A stretch of 64,000 bases of DNA from Actinernus sp. WN-2022 (Eukaryota; Cnidaria; Anthozoa; Actiniaria; Actinernidae), in the NCBI GenBank assembly GCA_030867875.1, contig JAOWCC010000237.1, forward strand, positions 7,623,713 through 7,687,712, given 5' to 3'. The notes under the pieces are model-generated. The model was given only the letters and a program-made list of their open reading frames with translations. It was not told where the DNA came from and ran no database searches. Below, one piece after another: positions 18,074 to 30,145 of the stretch. Position 1 is the stretch's first letter, and every line of letters starts with the position of its first letter. The position numbers and the translations under genes were made by a program.

Positions 18074-19018
18074 TTAACTTGCTCTTTCTCTACAAGGCAT
18101 AGTGGATTTTAAAGCTGTTGTTATCTTAGGAACACGTAGACCAAGAAGAACAGGATTCATAGCAGAGTTTATCATGATGAACCTAGATGCAAACTGCCAC
18201 AGGTAATCACTGGCTTTACGACTCACAAGTGTTCCCTCGTAAAACATCACATTCACGAAATAAAGGTTGACAGAAATGAAAAAAGGAAGTGCCGCTAACC
18301 AAAATAATACAACAATTAGAATGATTGTGACTGTCATTTTTCGGTCTCTCTCAATTCTTCTTGCGTTGTTTTCTTTTCCCTCCTCTTGTTGAGCTTGTTC
18401 GGCATCTCTTTCAGCATTGCATGTTAACTGCTGGATTTGCTGTCTTTGCCGTTTTAACCTCTTAAAAATTACAACATAAGTCACAGTCATTAGGACTAGT
18501 GGAAGAGAAACATGACTGTGGCTGTAGATGAGAAGAAGTACTGTGGATGGGATACCAAACAAAGGGAGCAGGCACATAAACAAAGCTAGCACCCAGATTA
18601 TAGCAATGACCATCTTGACTCTTCGACTTGTGACTAAGATCTTGTAACATAGGGGTCGAAGCACGGCAATCAGTCTATCAAACGACATCGCAGCGATAGT
18701 CAAATTGCTAACAAACACGACAAGGCTCCCAAGAAAGTAACAGGTAGCAGTGAGCAAGAAATTCTGGCGATTTTTGGAAAGAAGGTAAGTTTGTATCCCT
18801 ATCACACATCCGTATAGTGAGCCGGTTATGAAGTCGGAGACTGACAGGTTTGCAATGAGCAACGTCGAAGGTGTTCGTAAATTCCTCTGAGGATCTTTGC
18901 AAATGGCGAAAAGAACAACAAAGCTGCCAACACATGTCACGACTGCCCAGGAAACACAAAAGAATACCAAACCGGAGTAAAATGATGGATCTGCTTTTTG
19001 CGGATCGGTTGAATTCAT
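18074..19018 (-). CDS. class A GPCR, type A, copy A2
   Basis: 314 aa, identical to A1 except Ala313 in place of Glu. A minus-strand AATAAA lies at 17958-17963, about 110 bp past the stop. Confidence 0.92.
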   Translation of the reverse strand: MNSTDPQKADPSFYSGLVFFCVSWAVVTCVGSFVVLFAICKDPQRNLRTPSTLLIANLSVSDFITGSLYGCVIGIQTYLLSKNRQNFLLTATCYFLGSLVVFVSNLTIAAMSFDRLIAVLRPLCYKILVTSRRVKMVIAIIWVLALFMCLLPLFGIPSTVLLLIYSHSHVSLPLVLMTVTYVVIFKRLKRQRQQIQQLTCNAERDAEQAQQEEGKENNARRIERDRKMTVTIILIVVLFWLAALPFFISVNLYFVNVMFYEGTLVSRKASDYLWQFASRFIMINSAMNPVLLGLRVPKITTALKSTMPCRERAS

Positions 19019-19386
19019 AGTGTTCTACTACTCTTAGTAGTAGCAGGGAGCGATCATTCTATAGTTGGTAAGTTTGACTGTTCCTAGTGAAATTTTTTTT
19101 TTTATTCGTAACTAAAAATTAGCTGTGGTTAAAAGAAGTCGACAACCAATCGAAGGCTTGGAAAAAGCTAAATAGAAATTAGACGTCTATTCCTCCTAAA
19201 ATTAAATAAAACACAGCGCATTTAGAGGATAGAAAAACTAATTAAGTAGAATGTCAAGTACAAAATTAAGAATATCATAACGCGCAAGTTAATATGAATT
19301 TCAAAAAGGCTGCAAGGAATAATGTTACAAGCGAAAGTGTTGCCGGATCTGTGGAGATCAGGATCAGCAGAAGGAATGAAATCTAT

Positions 19387-19582
19387 GAAGACTGCAAGGC
19401 TGATCGGACGGCTGTACGATGTTATGTATTGTACACCGTATTTCCATTCGACAGAACGAACCTTCTTCAAGGGCTATAACTTAGCTCATATAACTCCTGA
19501 AGCAGGTGTTCGTTCTGCCCAACCGAAATACAGTGTACAATAAATAACATCGTACAATCGTCCGATCAGCCTTGCAGTCTTC
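19387..19582. repeat. long hairpin upstream of A2
   Basis: Type A version, as at 10478-10673. The poly-T tract between it and the gene is 2 bp longer than in A1. Confidence 0.8.
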
Positions 19583-20009
19583 GTATACAAGTTAAAATGA
19601 TTCATATTGAGTGATTAGTTCCATATATTACTGCTGCAAGAAAGGCACTTTTATGCTATTGTACGTTATAATTTGGCTCAGCTGATGTTATTCCCAGCAT
19701 AAGCTAAAGATTTTACTATCCTTTTGAGTAAGGCGATGATAGATTGAGTAATCATAGACCTAATTTGCTTCGCTCTCCGGATCTCAATACAGAACACCTG
19801 TCATAACACGTTGAACAGTAAAGGTAAAACAACGTAACTCGTGACGGTGATTCTACTTGAGGCCGAAATGATACCTACGAATTAACACGGGCCTCATCCG
19901 GGGACGAGGATGAAGGGCACGTCTGTGCGTGTTCGGTGCGTGTCTCGTCTCGTCTCAGACCTTAACTTTGACTTTGTCTGTGTACATGTGGGGTCCAGTA
20001 TCGGACCAG

Positions 20010-20238
20010 GTTTCATGAGAAAAAAATGGCTCCAAAACCTGGATTTCCAAATTATTGTGAAAACAATCCCGGATTTTCTCCCTGGTTGGTTATTCTGAAT
20101 CGTCAAAAACCCGGAATTTCGCTTCTTATTTTTAGAGTAAAACCCTGACCCGGAAATCAAAATTAAGTTCAGACCTGTACCCGGTACCGTCGCACGTAGA
20201 TATTTCGTTATAAACGAGAATGCAATCCCTCCCCCTGT
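20010..20238. repeat. dispersed repeat copy in unit 2
   Basis: Copy of 11101-11329 with no difference noticed. Confidence 0.75.
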
Positions 20239-20306
20239 CTTCATACTCGAGTCTAAATACTGATACATTCCTCAAAAAAATAATCCTACTCGATACATAC
20301 ATATGA

Positions 20307-20444
20307 GTTATTTACCGGCTGAGAGGTCCGTATAGACAAACATTGTGCACGAAGTCTTGTAATGTACTGACCGAGGCCGCATTACTATATCAACACCGAG
20401 GGCACAGTTTTTCTATACAGACCGACCCTAATCCGGTAAATAAC
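20307..20444. repeat. 138-bp inverted repeat, 3' of B2
   Basis: Type B variant, as at 11398-11535. Confidence 0.75.
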
Positions 20445-21084
20445 GTATGTTTTTCCTCTATTCTCTTTCGATTTGAGAGTCGAATCATTGTACAAACTCC
20501 AGTTCATTGAAAGAGCGCGCACTAGTTATCGTGACCGTGGTCAGAGATAGGAAAAGCCACCCGCACCCGGAATCAGTCAGATCGCAGGAAATTGTAGCTT
20601 ACCGCCCGCTCGATCGCGCTCGAAAAAAAAAATGTTTCTTTTTCTTCAAGTAGCAGCTGGACCAATTTCAACGGGCATACTGTTTGTGATCCTCATTTGA
20701 ACTTTAGTTAACGTGTCTTTGATAAATTGAGAAATGTTGGGCATTCGTTTTGGAAACAAGGTAGGTTCCAATAAACGCATTTCAATGTCACGAATGTCAT
20801 GGAAAACATCCCACTAAATATGTAAATTGTAGGAAATAGGTTTTCATGCTAACGTTATTCAAGTGAATTGAAACACATAAAGGCAAGGCTCCCAACCAGA
20901 ATAATGTTTTGATATTCACCTAAAATGTCCGCCTATATATGCATGTTATCAACAACAAAAACCACAATATCCGCTTAAATTAATTATCGTGCAAGTGAGG
21001 ATTTATTTTACTTCGCAATTTCTTTGCCTTTCCACCGTTAATGATTTGTAAGATTTGATCACAAAGCAATATTAGCGTTACCAT

Positions 21085-22062
21085 TTAATTGCCATCAGAT
21101 GTGAATATTGATGAAGGCTCAATTGCCCTTTCTCTACAAGCCAGAGAGGGTTTTAAAGCTGTTCTTATCTTGGGAACACGTAGGCCAAGAAGAACAGGAT
21201 TCAGAGCAGAGTTTATCATGCTGAACCTGTATGCAAACTGCCACATGTACTCCCTGGCTTTACGACTCACAAGTGTTCCCTTGTAAAACATCATATTCAC
21301 GAAATAAAGGTTGACAGCAATGAAAAAAGGAACTGCTGCTAACCAAAATAACACAACAATTAGAATGATTGTGACTGTCATTTTTCGGTCTCTCTCAATT
21401 CTTCTCGCGTTGTTTCCTTTTCTCTCCTCTTGTTGAGCTTGTTCGGCAGCTCTTTCAGCATTACATGTTAACTGCTGGATGTGCTGTCTCTGCCGTTTTA
21501 ACCTCTTAAAAATTACAACATAAGTTACAGTCATTAGAACTAGTGGAAGAGAAACATGACTGTGGCTATAGATGAGAAGAAGTACTGTGGATGGGATACC
21601 AAACAAAGGGAGCAGGCACATAAACAAAGCTAGCAACCAGATTATAGCAATGACCATCTTGACTCTTCGCCTTGTGACTAAGATCTTGTAGCGTAGAGGT
21701 CTAAGCACGGCAATCAGTCTATCAAACGACATAGCAGCGATAGTCAAATTGCTAACAAACACGACAAGGCTACCAAGACGATAAACTGTAGCAGTGAGGA
21801 AGAAATTCTGGCGATTTTTGGAAAGAAGGTAAGTTTGTATCCCAATCAAACATCCGTATAGTGAGCCGGTTATGAAGTCGGAGACTGAAAGGTTTGCAAT
21901 GAGCAACGTCGAAGGTGTTCGTAAATTACTCTGAGGATCTTTGTAAATGGCGAAAAGAACAACAAAGCTGCCAACACATGTCATGACTGCCCAGCAAACA
22001 CAAAAGAATACCAAACCGGAGTAAAATGATGGATCGGCTTTTTGCGGATCGGTTGAATTCAT
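21085..22062 (-). CDS. class A GPCR, type B, copy B2
   Basis: 325 aa, the same protein as B1. Confidence 0.92.
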   Translation of the reverse strand: MNSTDPQKADPSFYSGLVFFCVCWAVMTCVGSFVVLFAIYKDPQSNLRTPSTLLIANLSVSDFITGSLYGCLIGIQTYLLSKNRQNFFLTATVYRLGSLVVFVSNLTIAAMSFDRLIAVLRPLRYKILVTRRRVKMVIAIIWLLALFMCLLPLFGIPSTVLLLIYSHSHVSLPLVLMTVTYVVIFKRLKRQRQHIQQLTCNAERAAEQAQQEERKGNNARRIERDRKMTVTIILIVVLFWLAAVPFFIAVNLYFVNMMFYKGTLVSRKAREYMWQFAYRFSMINSALNPVLLGLRVPKIRTALKPSLACRERAIEPSSIFTSDGN

Positions 22063-22396
22063 AGTGTTCTCCTAGTAGTAGCTGGGAGCGAGCATTCTAT
22101 AGTTGTAAGTTTGATTGTTGGTAGCTAACTAGAAATTAGGTGCGGTTACATAGAAGTCAAGAACCAATGGACGACTTGGAAAAAGCTAAATAGAAATTAC
22201 ACGTCTATTTCTCTTAAATTAAAAAAAGCACAGCACGTCTAGATTAAGGAAAACTAATTAAGTAGAACGTCAAGTACAAAATTAAGATTATCAAGTTAAA
22301 ATGAATTTCAAAAAGGCTGCAAGGACCACTGTTACAAGCAAAAGTGTTGCCGGATCTGTGGAGATCAGGATCAGCAGAAGGAATGAAATCTATGAA

Positions 22397-22592
22397 GACT
22401 GCAAGGCTGATCGGACGGTTGTACGATGTTATTTATTGTACACTATATTTCGGTTCGGCAGAACGAACCTTCTTCAAGGGTTATACGAGATACTTAGCTC
22501 ATATAACCCCTGAAGCAGGTGTTCGTTCTGCCGTACCGAAATATAGTGTACAATAAAGAATATCGTACATCCGTCCGATCAGCCTTGCAGTC
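22397..22592. repeat. long hairpin upstream of B2
   Basis: Type B version, abutting the LTR at 22593. Confidence 0.8.
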
Positions 22593-24224
22593 TGTTTCAA
22601 AAGGTTCTGCTCTATCAGGAATAGCGACGAATAGACCTAAATCAAGCTAGCTCTGACCTCTGGTTTATTCACTTCTACTCCGAGCGTATCACGCAATAAA
22701 AACACTCCACATAAACATAACATTCATGTAGGCCAATCACGTGCCTGATTACATATTGTAACATCCTCCTCGTTTTAAGAGAATAACAATACTCTAAAGA
22801 CAAGATGACGTAGTACGCACGTTGTCCTTTGTTAATAACTTTGAGTATTGTGGAGTTAACATAATATTTTAAGTAACCAGGAGCCTTCCTCGAACGCTGA
22901 GGCCGCACTGGCTCCTTCGGATGATTGGTGTGCGCGTTAGGAGGACTGGTCTGTGAAGATGTGGGAGGCTGGTTCGTTCGCTCATGTTGTAATGTTGTAA
23001 GGCAGGTGCGATCTGTCCTTGAAGGTCTCGCCCCGACGAGCTTTTACCCGGCTGAGCCTGTTTCGATGTTGTCATGGCTTCCGGACTCTCCGCTGATTTC
23101 TTCATATGGCACCGGTTTCTCCGGTACACATCCCCTTCAGGTGTTTCAACGCTGTATGACGGTTCATCCAGCCTAGCCGTCACGGTTGCTTTCTTTCGGG
23201 TTTTTTCTCCCAACCGAAATGGTTTTAATCGAACTACGTCGCCTTCCTCCAGCACTGGCAGGTCGTACGATTGTAGAACTTAGCCTGCCTATTTTGTCGC
23301 TTATCCAACTCCTTGATTTCCTTGTCCGGATACACAACTCTGGATTGCAATAAAGTTTTTGTAGTTGGAAGAAGAGTCCTCGTCCTCCTGTTCATTAGGC
23401 GCTGGGTTGGGTTCGACTTCAAACCCTGGGTTGCCGTGTTCCGGTAGTCGAGAATCGCCAGATAGGGCTCTGTTCCGGACTCAAGCGCTTTGCGGAGAAG
23501 CTGCTTAGCTGTTTTCACCGCTGATTCCGCCTTGCTGTTGCCCGGACTGCTCGTGTTATCTTCAAAGTCCCATGTCTTGGCAAACTTCGCAAATTCTTCT
23601 GCACTGAATTGTCGGCCATTGTCACTGATTAAACGATCCGGGCAGCCGTATCGGGCAAAATGATTCTTAAGCTTTAAGATGACTGTCGCTGCACGGGTGT
23701 TCGGTAATCTATCTATCTCCCAGAAGTTACTGTAATAGTCCACCGTGATTAAGAATTCTTTGTTGTCAAACGTAAACAGGTCAACACCGACCTGTTCCCA
23801 CGGACGGGTTGGAGTCTCGTGAGGCATCAGTCTCTTTCTGGGGACTTGTTCCATACGCTCGGCGCGTTTCACATGCTGCAACTAGCTCCTTTATTTCGGC
23901 GGACATTCCTGGCCAATAGAGCGTTTCTCTCGCTCGTCTCAGACACGACTCTTCCTCTTGGTGGGAGGAAAGTAGCTTCTGCTTCATTTCGTGGCGCATG
24001 CTGCTTGGAATGACTATTATTTGCCCTCGGAATATCATTCCGTCCTGCATCGCAAGCTCATCCCGTACACTGAAATAGGGCGTTACAGGTGTCGGTAATT
24101 GCTTCCTTTCCTCAGGCCATCCGTGCAGAATGACATCCTTCAGCAGCTGTAAGGATTCATCTTTACCGGTCGCGGACCGAATTTGTTGTAGCCGCTCGCT
24201 CGAGATTCGGAGAAAGTTCGTCAG
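22593..24224 (-). mobile_element. truncated Ty3/Gypsy element, copy 2
   Basis: LTR 22593-22763; the same truncation point as copy 1. It carries the Ser variant (TLLQSRVV), the marker of long-minisatellite units. Confidence 0.85.
22869..24050 (-). pseudogene. Gypsy integrase remnant, copy 2
   Basis: Frames 23781-24050, 23234-23881 and 22869-23255, with the same frameshifts, CETR change and shortened acidic spacing as copy 1. Confidence 0.85.
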
Positions 24225-26258
24225 TAAAATGATTCAGAAAAGGCACTTTTACGCTATTGTACGTTATAATTTGGCTCAGCTGATGTTATTCCTACCATAA
24301 GCTAGAGATTTTATTATTCTTTTGAGTAAGGCGTTGATAGATTGAGTAATTGCGTTCGACGAAGGAGAAAGAATTATAATCTTGCGTTGGACTGCCTGTG
24401 GTCATGTGTGGGTTACCTGTGCTTTCCCAGGCGAAAGAAATCGAGATTTTTGGTGCCCTGGCTGGTGTGCTACAGTTTCGGAATAAATTTTCTCGGCCGG
24501 GAAACTGATAAGTACACAATGCGCGCGAGTTCGACGTGCTCACTGGAGTTGGAAGTTTTAGTGTGCTCTGAAAGTTGTCTTGTTTTCCCAATCAAATACA
24601 ATGTTGTTTAAAAAGTTCGTAAGTACGATTTGACAAAGCCTGAGGAAAGTGTATACCACTTCTGGAGCGTTTACAAAGTCTGATGTCCGAGCTACATCGA
24701 GCCAAAGATGGTCTGTTTTGTCGGTCTGCCCCTCGATTGGTTCGAAGGCGAAGGATTTCAGCCGAAGCCACTCCAACCTAGAGGCGATTACTTTGCTGGG
24801 ATTGTGATTTTCGCTGAACAGATACGAAAACTACAAACATCAAGATACTATAAGTATAATCATACCTGAAGAGAAATATTTGAAATATTTGACCGAATTA
24901 CCCCCTTTTTGGTGAGCTATGTAAATTTTTGGTGAGCTCTCATTAATTCAATGACGTCACGGTTCTATTGTCTTGTACTCATGAATAAAGTGGTGGGCTC
25001 ATGAATAAAGTGGTGGGCTCATGAATAAAGTGGTAGGCTCATGAATAAAGTGGTGGGCTCATGAATAAAGTGGTAGGCTCATGAATAAAGTGTTGGGCTA
25101 ATGAATAAAGTGGTGGGCTCATGAATAAAATGGGGGTGAATATATTATCTTTTGTCTGGGGCTCATGAATAAAGTGTGGTGGAATCTGATGACGGCATAG
25201 AAGGCGGAGGATTTCAATTTCAGCTGCACTGCATAACCCCTACAGAACTCCTAAAATGTCTTTATTATTTTCCTTACAGCTATTACCTTCGCTATCACTC
25301 GTAACGTAATTCTGAGATCAGAATATTTATAAACCTAAAAGGTAAATCCACAATGACTCATTAGAGCAACTTTGCTATTGACCTTAGGGATTAACGATAA
25401 CTGAAGGGCCATCAGTACAGTTTGATAGAAACAATAGCCCTATTGTTTTGAGGAAAACTCTTGAGATGCAAATTCTTCTCTAAAACTGAACTATAATTAC
25501 CATACGAATAAAAACAAATCCACCAGATAAATTAAACAAAGTTTATTCAATTTCAAAAACACCTATTGACAGTTTGTTTTCCTTAGTCTCACAGATTTCA
25601 TAACTTTCTTATTTCTCAGTTCTTGGGTTGATATAATATAATATAATATATATAATATAAGGGTCAAGGAACATTTAAGTATACATGACATTCAGTTATA
25701 TTTAGTATCGAATTAATAATCATTGTTAATTAACTATCATCTAGTAATATTCATATAAGAAATATAGAAATATACGCATTTATGTAGACGAAACGACTGA
25801 AGGTCTTAAGTCTAAAATATGATCGGAATTTAGATTTTAGGAAGCAGTTGCATATATTAGTCTATACACCATATACACCATTTGTATTAGCAGTTATTAA
25901 TTTCATTGATGAACTCTTGTAATTTCATGTTTTGCAGAATCAGTCAGTCATATAGTCAGTCAATCAGTCAGTCAATCGACTCATGGTCATGCAGTAAATT
26001 CGGGCAGAATACTGCGGTAATAAATTTAAAACTGATTAAAAGAAATCCCTGTGTGTCAAGTCAGTTGTTCTCGGACTTTCCCGCCATCTTTTCTAATGCT
26101 TATTATCGCTGGGTGTTCTTTTATATTTTCCTATCAAGAGACTGATTTTATAGCGCTTGCTTGTTAGTCTGAGAATTCGTCCTCAAGTTTGTCTTCATAC
26201 TCGAGTCTAAATATTGATACATTCCTCTAAAAAAATCCTACTCGATACATACATATGA
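24225..26258. other. spacer 2 (long type)
   Basis: Same content as spacer 1 with three extra minisatellite units. CRE palindrome at 24952-24959; exon-like ORF at 24558-24776. Confidence 0.6.
24980..25129. repeat. 20-bp minisatellite, 8 copies (long)
   Basis: Same unit as 16071-16160 with three additional GTGGTGGG/GTGGTAGG copies (+60 bp). Confidence 0.9.
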
Positions 26259-26396
26259 GTTATTTACCGGCTGAGAGGTCCGTATAGAGAAACATTGTGT
26301 ACGAAGTCTTGTAATGTACTGACCGAGGCCGCATTACTATATCAACACCGAGTGCACAGTTTCTCTATACAGACCGACCCTAATCCGGTAAATAAC
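26259..26396. repeat. 138-bp inverted repeat, 3' of B3
   Basis: Although next to a B gene this is the type A variant (TAGAGAAACATTGTGTAC), consistent with the crossover at about 26696. Confidence 0.75.
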
Positions 26397-27005
26397 GTAT
26401 GTTTTACCTCTATTCTCTTTCTATTTGAGAGTCGAATCATTGTACAAACTCTAGTTCATTGAAAGAGCGCGCACTAGTTATCGTGACCGTGGTCAGAGAT
26501 AGGAAAAGCCGCCCGCCCCTGGAATCAGTCAGATCGCCCGCTCGCGCTCGAAAAACATAAATTGTTTCAGGTAGCAGCTGGACCAATTTAAACGGGCATA
26601 CTGTTTGTGATCATCAGTTTAACTTTAGTTAACGTGCCTTTAATAACTTGAGAAATGTTGGGCATTCGTTTTGGAAACAAGGTAGGATCCAAAAAACGCA
26701 TTTCAATGTCACGAATGTCATGGAAAACATCCCACTAAATATGTAAATTGTAGGAAATAGGTTTTCATGCTAACGTTATTCAAGTGAATTGAAACACATA
26801 AAGGCAAGGCTCCCAACCAGAATAATGTTTTGATATTCACCTAAAATGTCCGCCTATATATGCATGTTATCAACAACAAAAACCACAATATCCGCTTAAA
26901 TTAATTATCGTGCAAGTGAGGATTTATTTTACTTCGCAATTTCTTTGCCTTTCCACCGTTAATGATTTGTAAGATTTGATCACAAAGCAATATTAGCGTT
27001 ACCAT

Positions 27006-27983
27006 TTAATTGCCATCAGATGTGAATATTGATGAAGGCTCAATTGCCCTTTCTCTACAAGCCAGAGAGGGTTTTAAAGCTGTTCTTATCTTGGGAACAC
27101 GTAGGCCAAGAAGAACAGGATTCAGAGCAGAGTTTATCATGCTGAACCTGTATGCAAACTGCCACATGTACTCCCTGGCTTTACGACTCACAAGTGTTCC
27201 CTTGTAAAACATCATATTCACGAAATAAAGGTTGACAGCAATGAAAAAAGGAACTGCTGCTAACCAAAATAACACAACAATTAGAATGATTGTGACTGTC
27301 ATTTTTCGGTCTCTCTCAATTCTTCTCGCGTTGTTTCCTTTTCTCTCCTCTTGTTGAGCTTGTTCGGCAGCTCTTTCAGCATTACATGTTAACTGCTGGA
27401 TGTGCTGTCTCTGCCGTTTTAACCTCTTAAAAATTACAACATAAGTTACAGTCATTAGAACTAGTGGAAGAGAAACATGACTGTGGCTATAGATGAGAAG
27501 AAGTACTGTGGATGGGATACCAAACAAAGGGAGCAGGCACATAAACAAAGCTAGCAACCAGATTATAGCAATGACCATCTTGACTCTTCGCCTTGTGACT
27601 AAGATCTTGTAGCGTAGAGGTCTAAGCACGGCAATCAGTCTATCAAACGACATAGCAGCGATAGTCAAATTGCTAACAAACACGACAAGGCTACCAAGAC
27701 GATAAACTGTAGCAGTGAGGAAGAAATTCTGGCGATTTTTGGAAAGAAGGTAAGTTTGTATCCCAATCAAACATCCGTATAGTGAGCCGGTTATGAAGTC
27801 GGAGATTGAAAGGTTTGCAATGAGCAACGTCGAAGGTGTTCGTAAATTACTCTGAGGATCTTTGTAAATGGCGAAAAGAACAACAAAGCTGCCAACACAT
27901 GTCATGACTGCCCAGCAAACACAAAAGAATACCAAACCGGAGTAAAATGATGGATCGGCTTTTTGCGGATCGGTTGAATTCAT
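27006..27983 (-). CDS. class A GPCR, type B, copy B3
   Basis: 325 aa. One substitution against B1: Val60 to Ile in TM2 (SISD, base 27806), conservative and two residues before D2.50. Confidence 0.92.
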   Translation of the reverse strand: MNSTDPQKADPSFYSGLVFFCVCWAVMTCVGSFVVLFAIYKDPQSNLRTPSTLLIANLSISDFITGSLYGCLIGIQTYLLSKNRQNFFLTATVYRLGSLVVFVSNLTIAAMSFDRLIAVLRPLRYKILVTRRRVKMVIAIIWLLALFMCLLPLFGIPSTVLLLIYSHSHVSLPLVLMTVTYVVIFKRLKRQRQHIQQLTCNAERAAEQAQQEERKGNNARRIERDRKMTVTIILIVVLFWLAAVPFFIAVNLYFVNMMFYKGTLVSRKAREYMWQFAYRFSMINSALNPVLLGLRVPKIRTALKPSLACRERAIEPSSIFTSDGN

Positions 27984-28317
27984 AGTGTTCTCCTAGTAGT
28001 AGCTGGGAGCGAGCATTCTATAGTTGTAAGTTTGATTGTTGGTAGCTAACTAGAAATTAGGTGCGGTTACATAGAAGTCAAGAACCAATGGACGACTTGG
28101 AAAAAGCTAAATAGAAATTACACGTCTATTTCTCTTAAATTAAAAAAAGCACAGCACGTCTAGATTAAGGAAAACTAATTAAGTAGAACGTCAAGTACAA
28201 AATTAAGATTATCAAGTTAAAATGAATTTCAAAAAGGCTGCAAGGACCACTGTTACAAGCAAAAGTGTTGCCGGATCTGTGGAGATCAGGATCAGCAGAA
28301 GGAATGAAATCTATGAA

Positions 28318-28513
28318 GACTGCAAGGCTGATCGGACGGTTGTACGATGTTATTTATTGTACACTATATTTCGGTTCGGCAGAACGAACCTTCTTCAAGG
28401 GTTATACGAGATACTTAGCTCATATAACCCCTGAAGCAGGTGTTCGTTCTGCCGTACCGAAATATAGTGTACAATAAAGAATATCGTACATCCGTCCGAT
28501 CAGCCTTGCAGTC
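28318..28513. repeat. long hairpin upstream of B3
   Basis: Type B version, abutting the LTR at 28514. Confidence 0.8.
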
Positions 28514-30145
28514 TGTTTCAAAAGGTTCTGCTCTATCAGGAATAGCGACGAATAGACCTAAATCAAGCTAGCTCTGACCTCTGGTTTATTCACTTCTACT
28601 CCGAGCGTATCACGCAATAAAAACACTCCACATAAACATAACATTCATGTAGGCCAATCACGTGCCTGATTACATATTGTAACATCCTCCTCGTTTTAAG
28701 AGAATAACAATACTCTAAAGACAAGATGACGTAGTACGCACGTTGTCCTTTGTTAATAACTTTGAGTATTGTGGAGTTAACATAATATTTTAAGTAACCA
28801 GGAGCCTTCCTCGAACGCTGAGGCCGCACTGGCTCCTTCGGATGATTGGTGTGCGCGTTAGGAGGACTGGTCTGTGAAGATGTGGGAGGCTGGTTCGTTC
28901 GCTCATGTTGTAATGTTGTAAGGCAGGTGCGATCTGTCCTTGAAGGTCTCGCCCCGACGAGCTTTTACCCGGCTGAGCCTGTTTCGATGTTGTCATGGCT
29001 TCCGGACTCTCCGCTGATTTCTTCATATGGCACCGGTTTCTCCGGTACACATCCCCTTCAGGTGTTTCAACGCTGTATGACGGTTCATCCAGCCTAGCCG
29101 TCACGGTTGCTTTCTTTCGGGTTTTTTCTCCCAACCGAAATGGTTTTAATCGAACTACGTCGCCTTCCTCCAGCACTGGCAGGTCGTACGATTGTAGAAC
29201 TTAGCCTGCCTATTTTGTCGCTTATCCAACTCCTTGATTTCCTTGTCCGGATACACAACTCTGGGTTGCAATAAAGTTTTTGTAGTTGGAAGAAGAGTCC
29301 TCGTCCTCCTGTTCATTAGGCGCTGGGTTGGGTTCGACTTCAAACCCTGGGTTGCCGTGTTCCGGTAGTCGAGAATCGCCAGATAGGGCTCTGTTCCGGA
29401 CTCAAGCGCTTTGCGGAGAAGCTGCTTAGCTGTTTTCACCGCTGATTCCGCCTTGCTGTTGCCCGGACTGCTCGTGTTATCTTCAAAGTCCCATGTCTTG
29501 GCAAACTTCGCAAATTCTTCTGCACTGAATTGTCGGCCATTGTCACTGATTAAACGATCCGGGCAGCCGTATCGGGCAAAATGATTCTTAAGCTTTAAGA
29601 TGACTGTCGCTGCACGGGTGTTCGGTAATCTATCTATCTCCCAGAAGTTACTGTAATAGTCCACCGTGATTAAGAATTCTTTGTTGTCAAACGTAAACAG
29701 GTCAACACCGACCTGTTCCCACGGACGGGTTGGAGTCTCGTGAGGCATCAGTCTCTTTCTGGGGACTTGTTCCATACGCTCGGCGCGTTTCACATGCTGC
29801 AACTAGCTCCTTTATTTCGGCGGACATTCCTGGCCAATAGAGCGTTTCTCTCGCTCGTCTCAGACACGACTCTTCCTCTTGGTGGGAGGAAAGTAGCTTC
29901 TGCTTCATTTCGTGGCGCATGCTGCTTGGAATGACTATTATTTGCCCTCGGAATATCATTCCGTCCTGCATCGCAAGCTCATCCCGTACACTGAAATAGG
30001 GCGTTACAGGTGTCGGTAATTGCTTCCTTTCCTCAGGCCATCCGTGCAGAATGACATCCTTCAGCAGCTGTAAGGATTCATCTTTACCGGTCGCGGACCG
30101 AATTTGTTGTAGCCGCTCGCTCGAGATTCGGAGAAAGTTCGTCAG
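28514..30145 (-). mobile_element. truncated Ty3/Gypsy element, copy 3
   Basis: LTR 28514-28684; Pro variant, as in copy 1. Confidence 0.85.
28790..29971 (-). pseudogene. Gypsy integrase remnant, copy 3
   Basis: Frames 29702-29971, 29155-29802 and 28790-29176, with the same lesions as copy 1. Confidence 0.85.

Larger units (their letters stand above)
17125..26093. repeat. array unit 2 (A2, B2, long minisatellite)
   Basis: 8969 bp. With unit 3 it forms the first complete 14830-bp higher-order repeat (17125-31954). It carries a private G at 17348. Confidence 0.9.
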
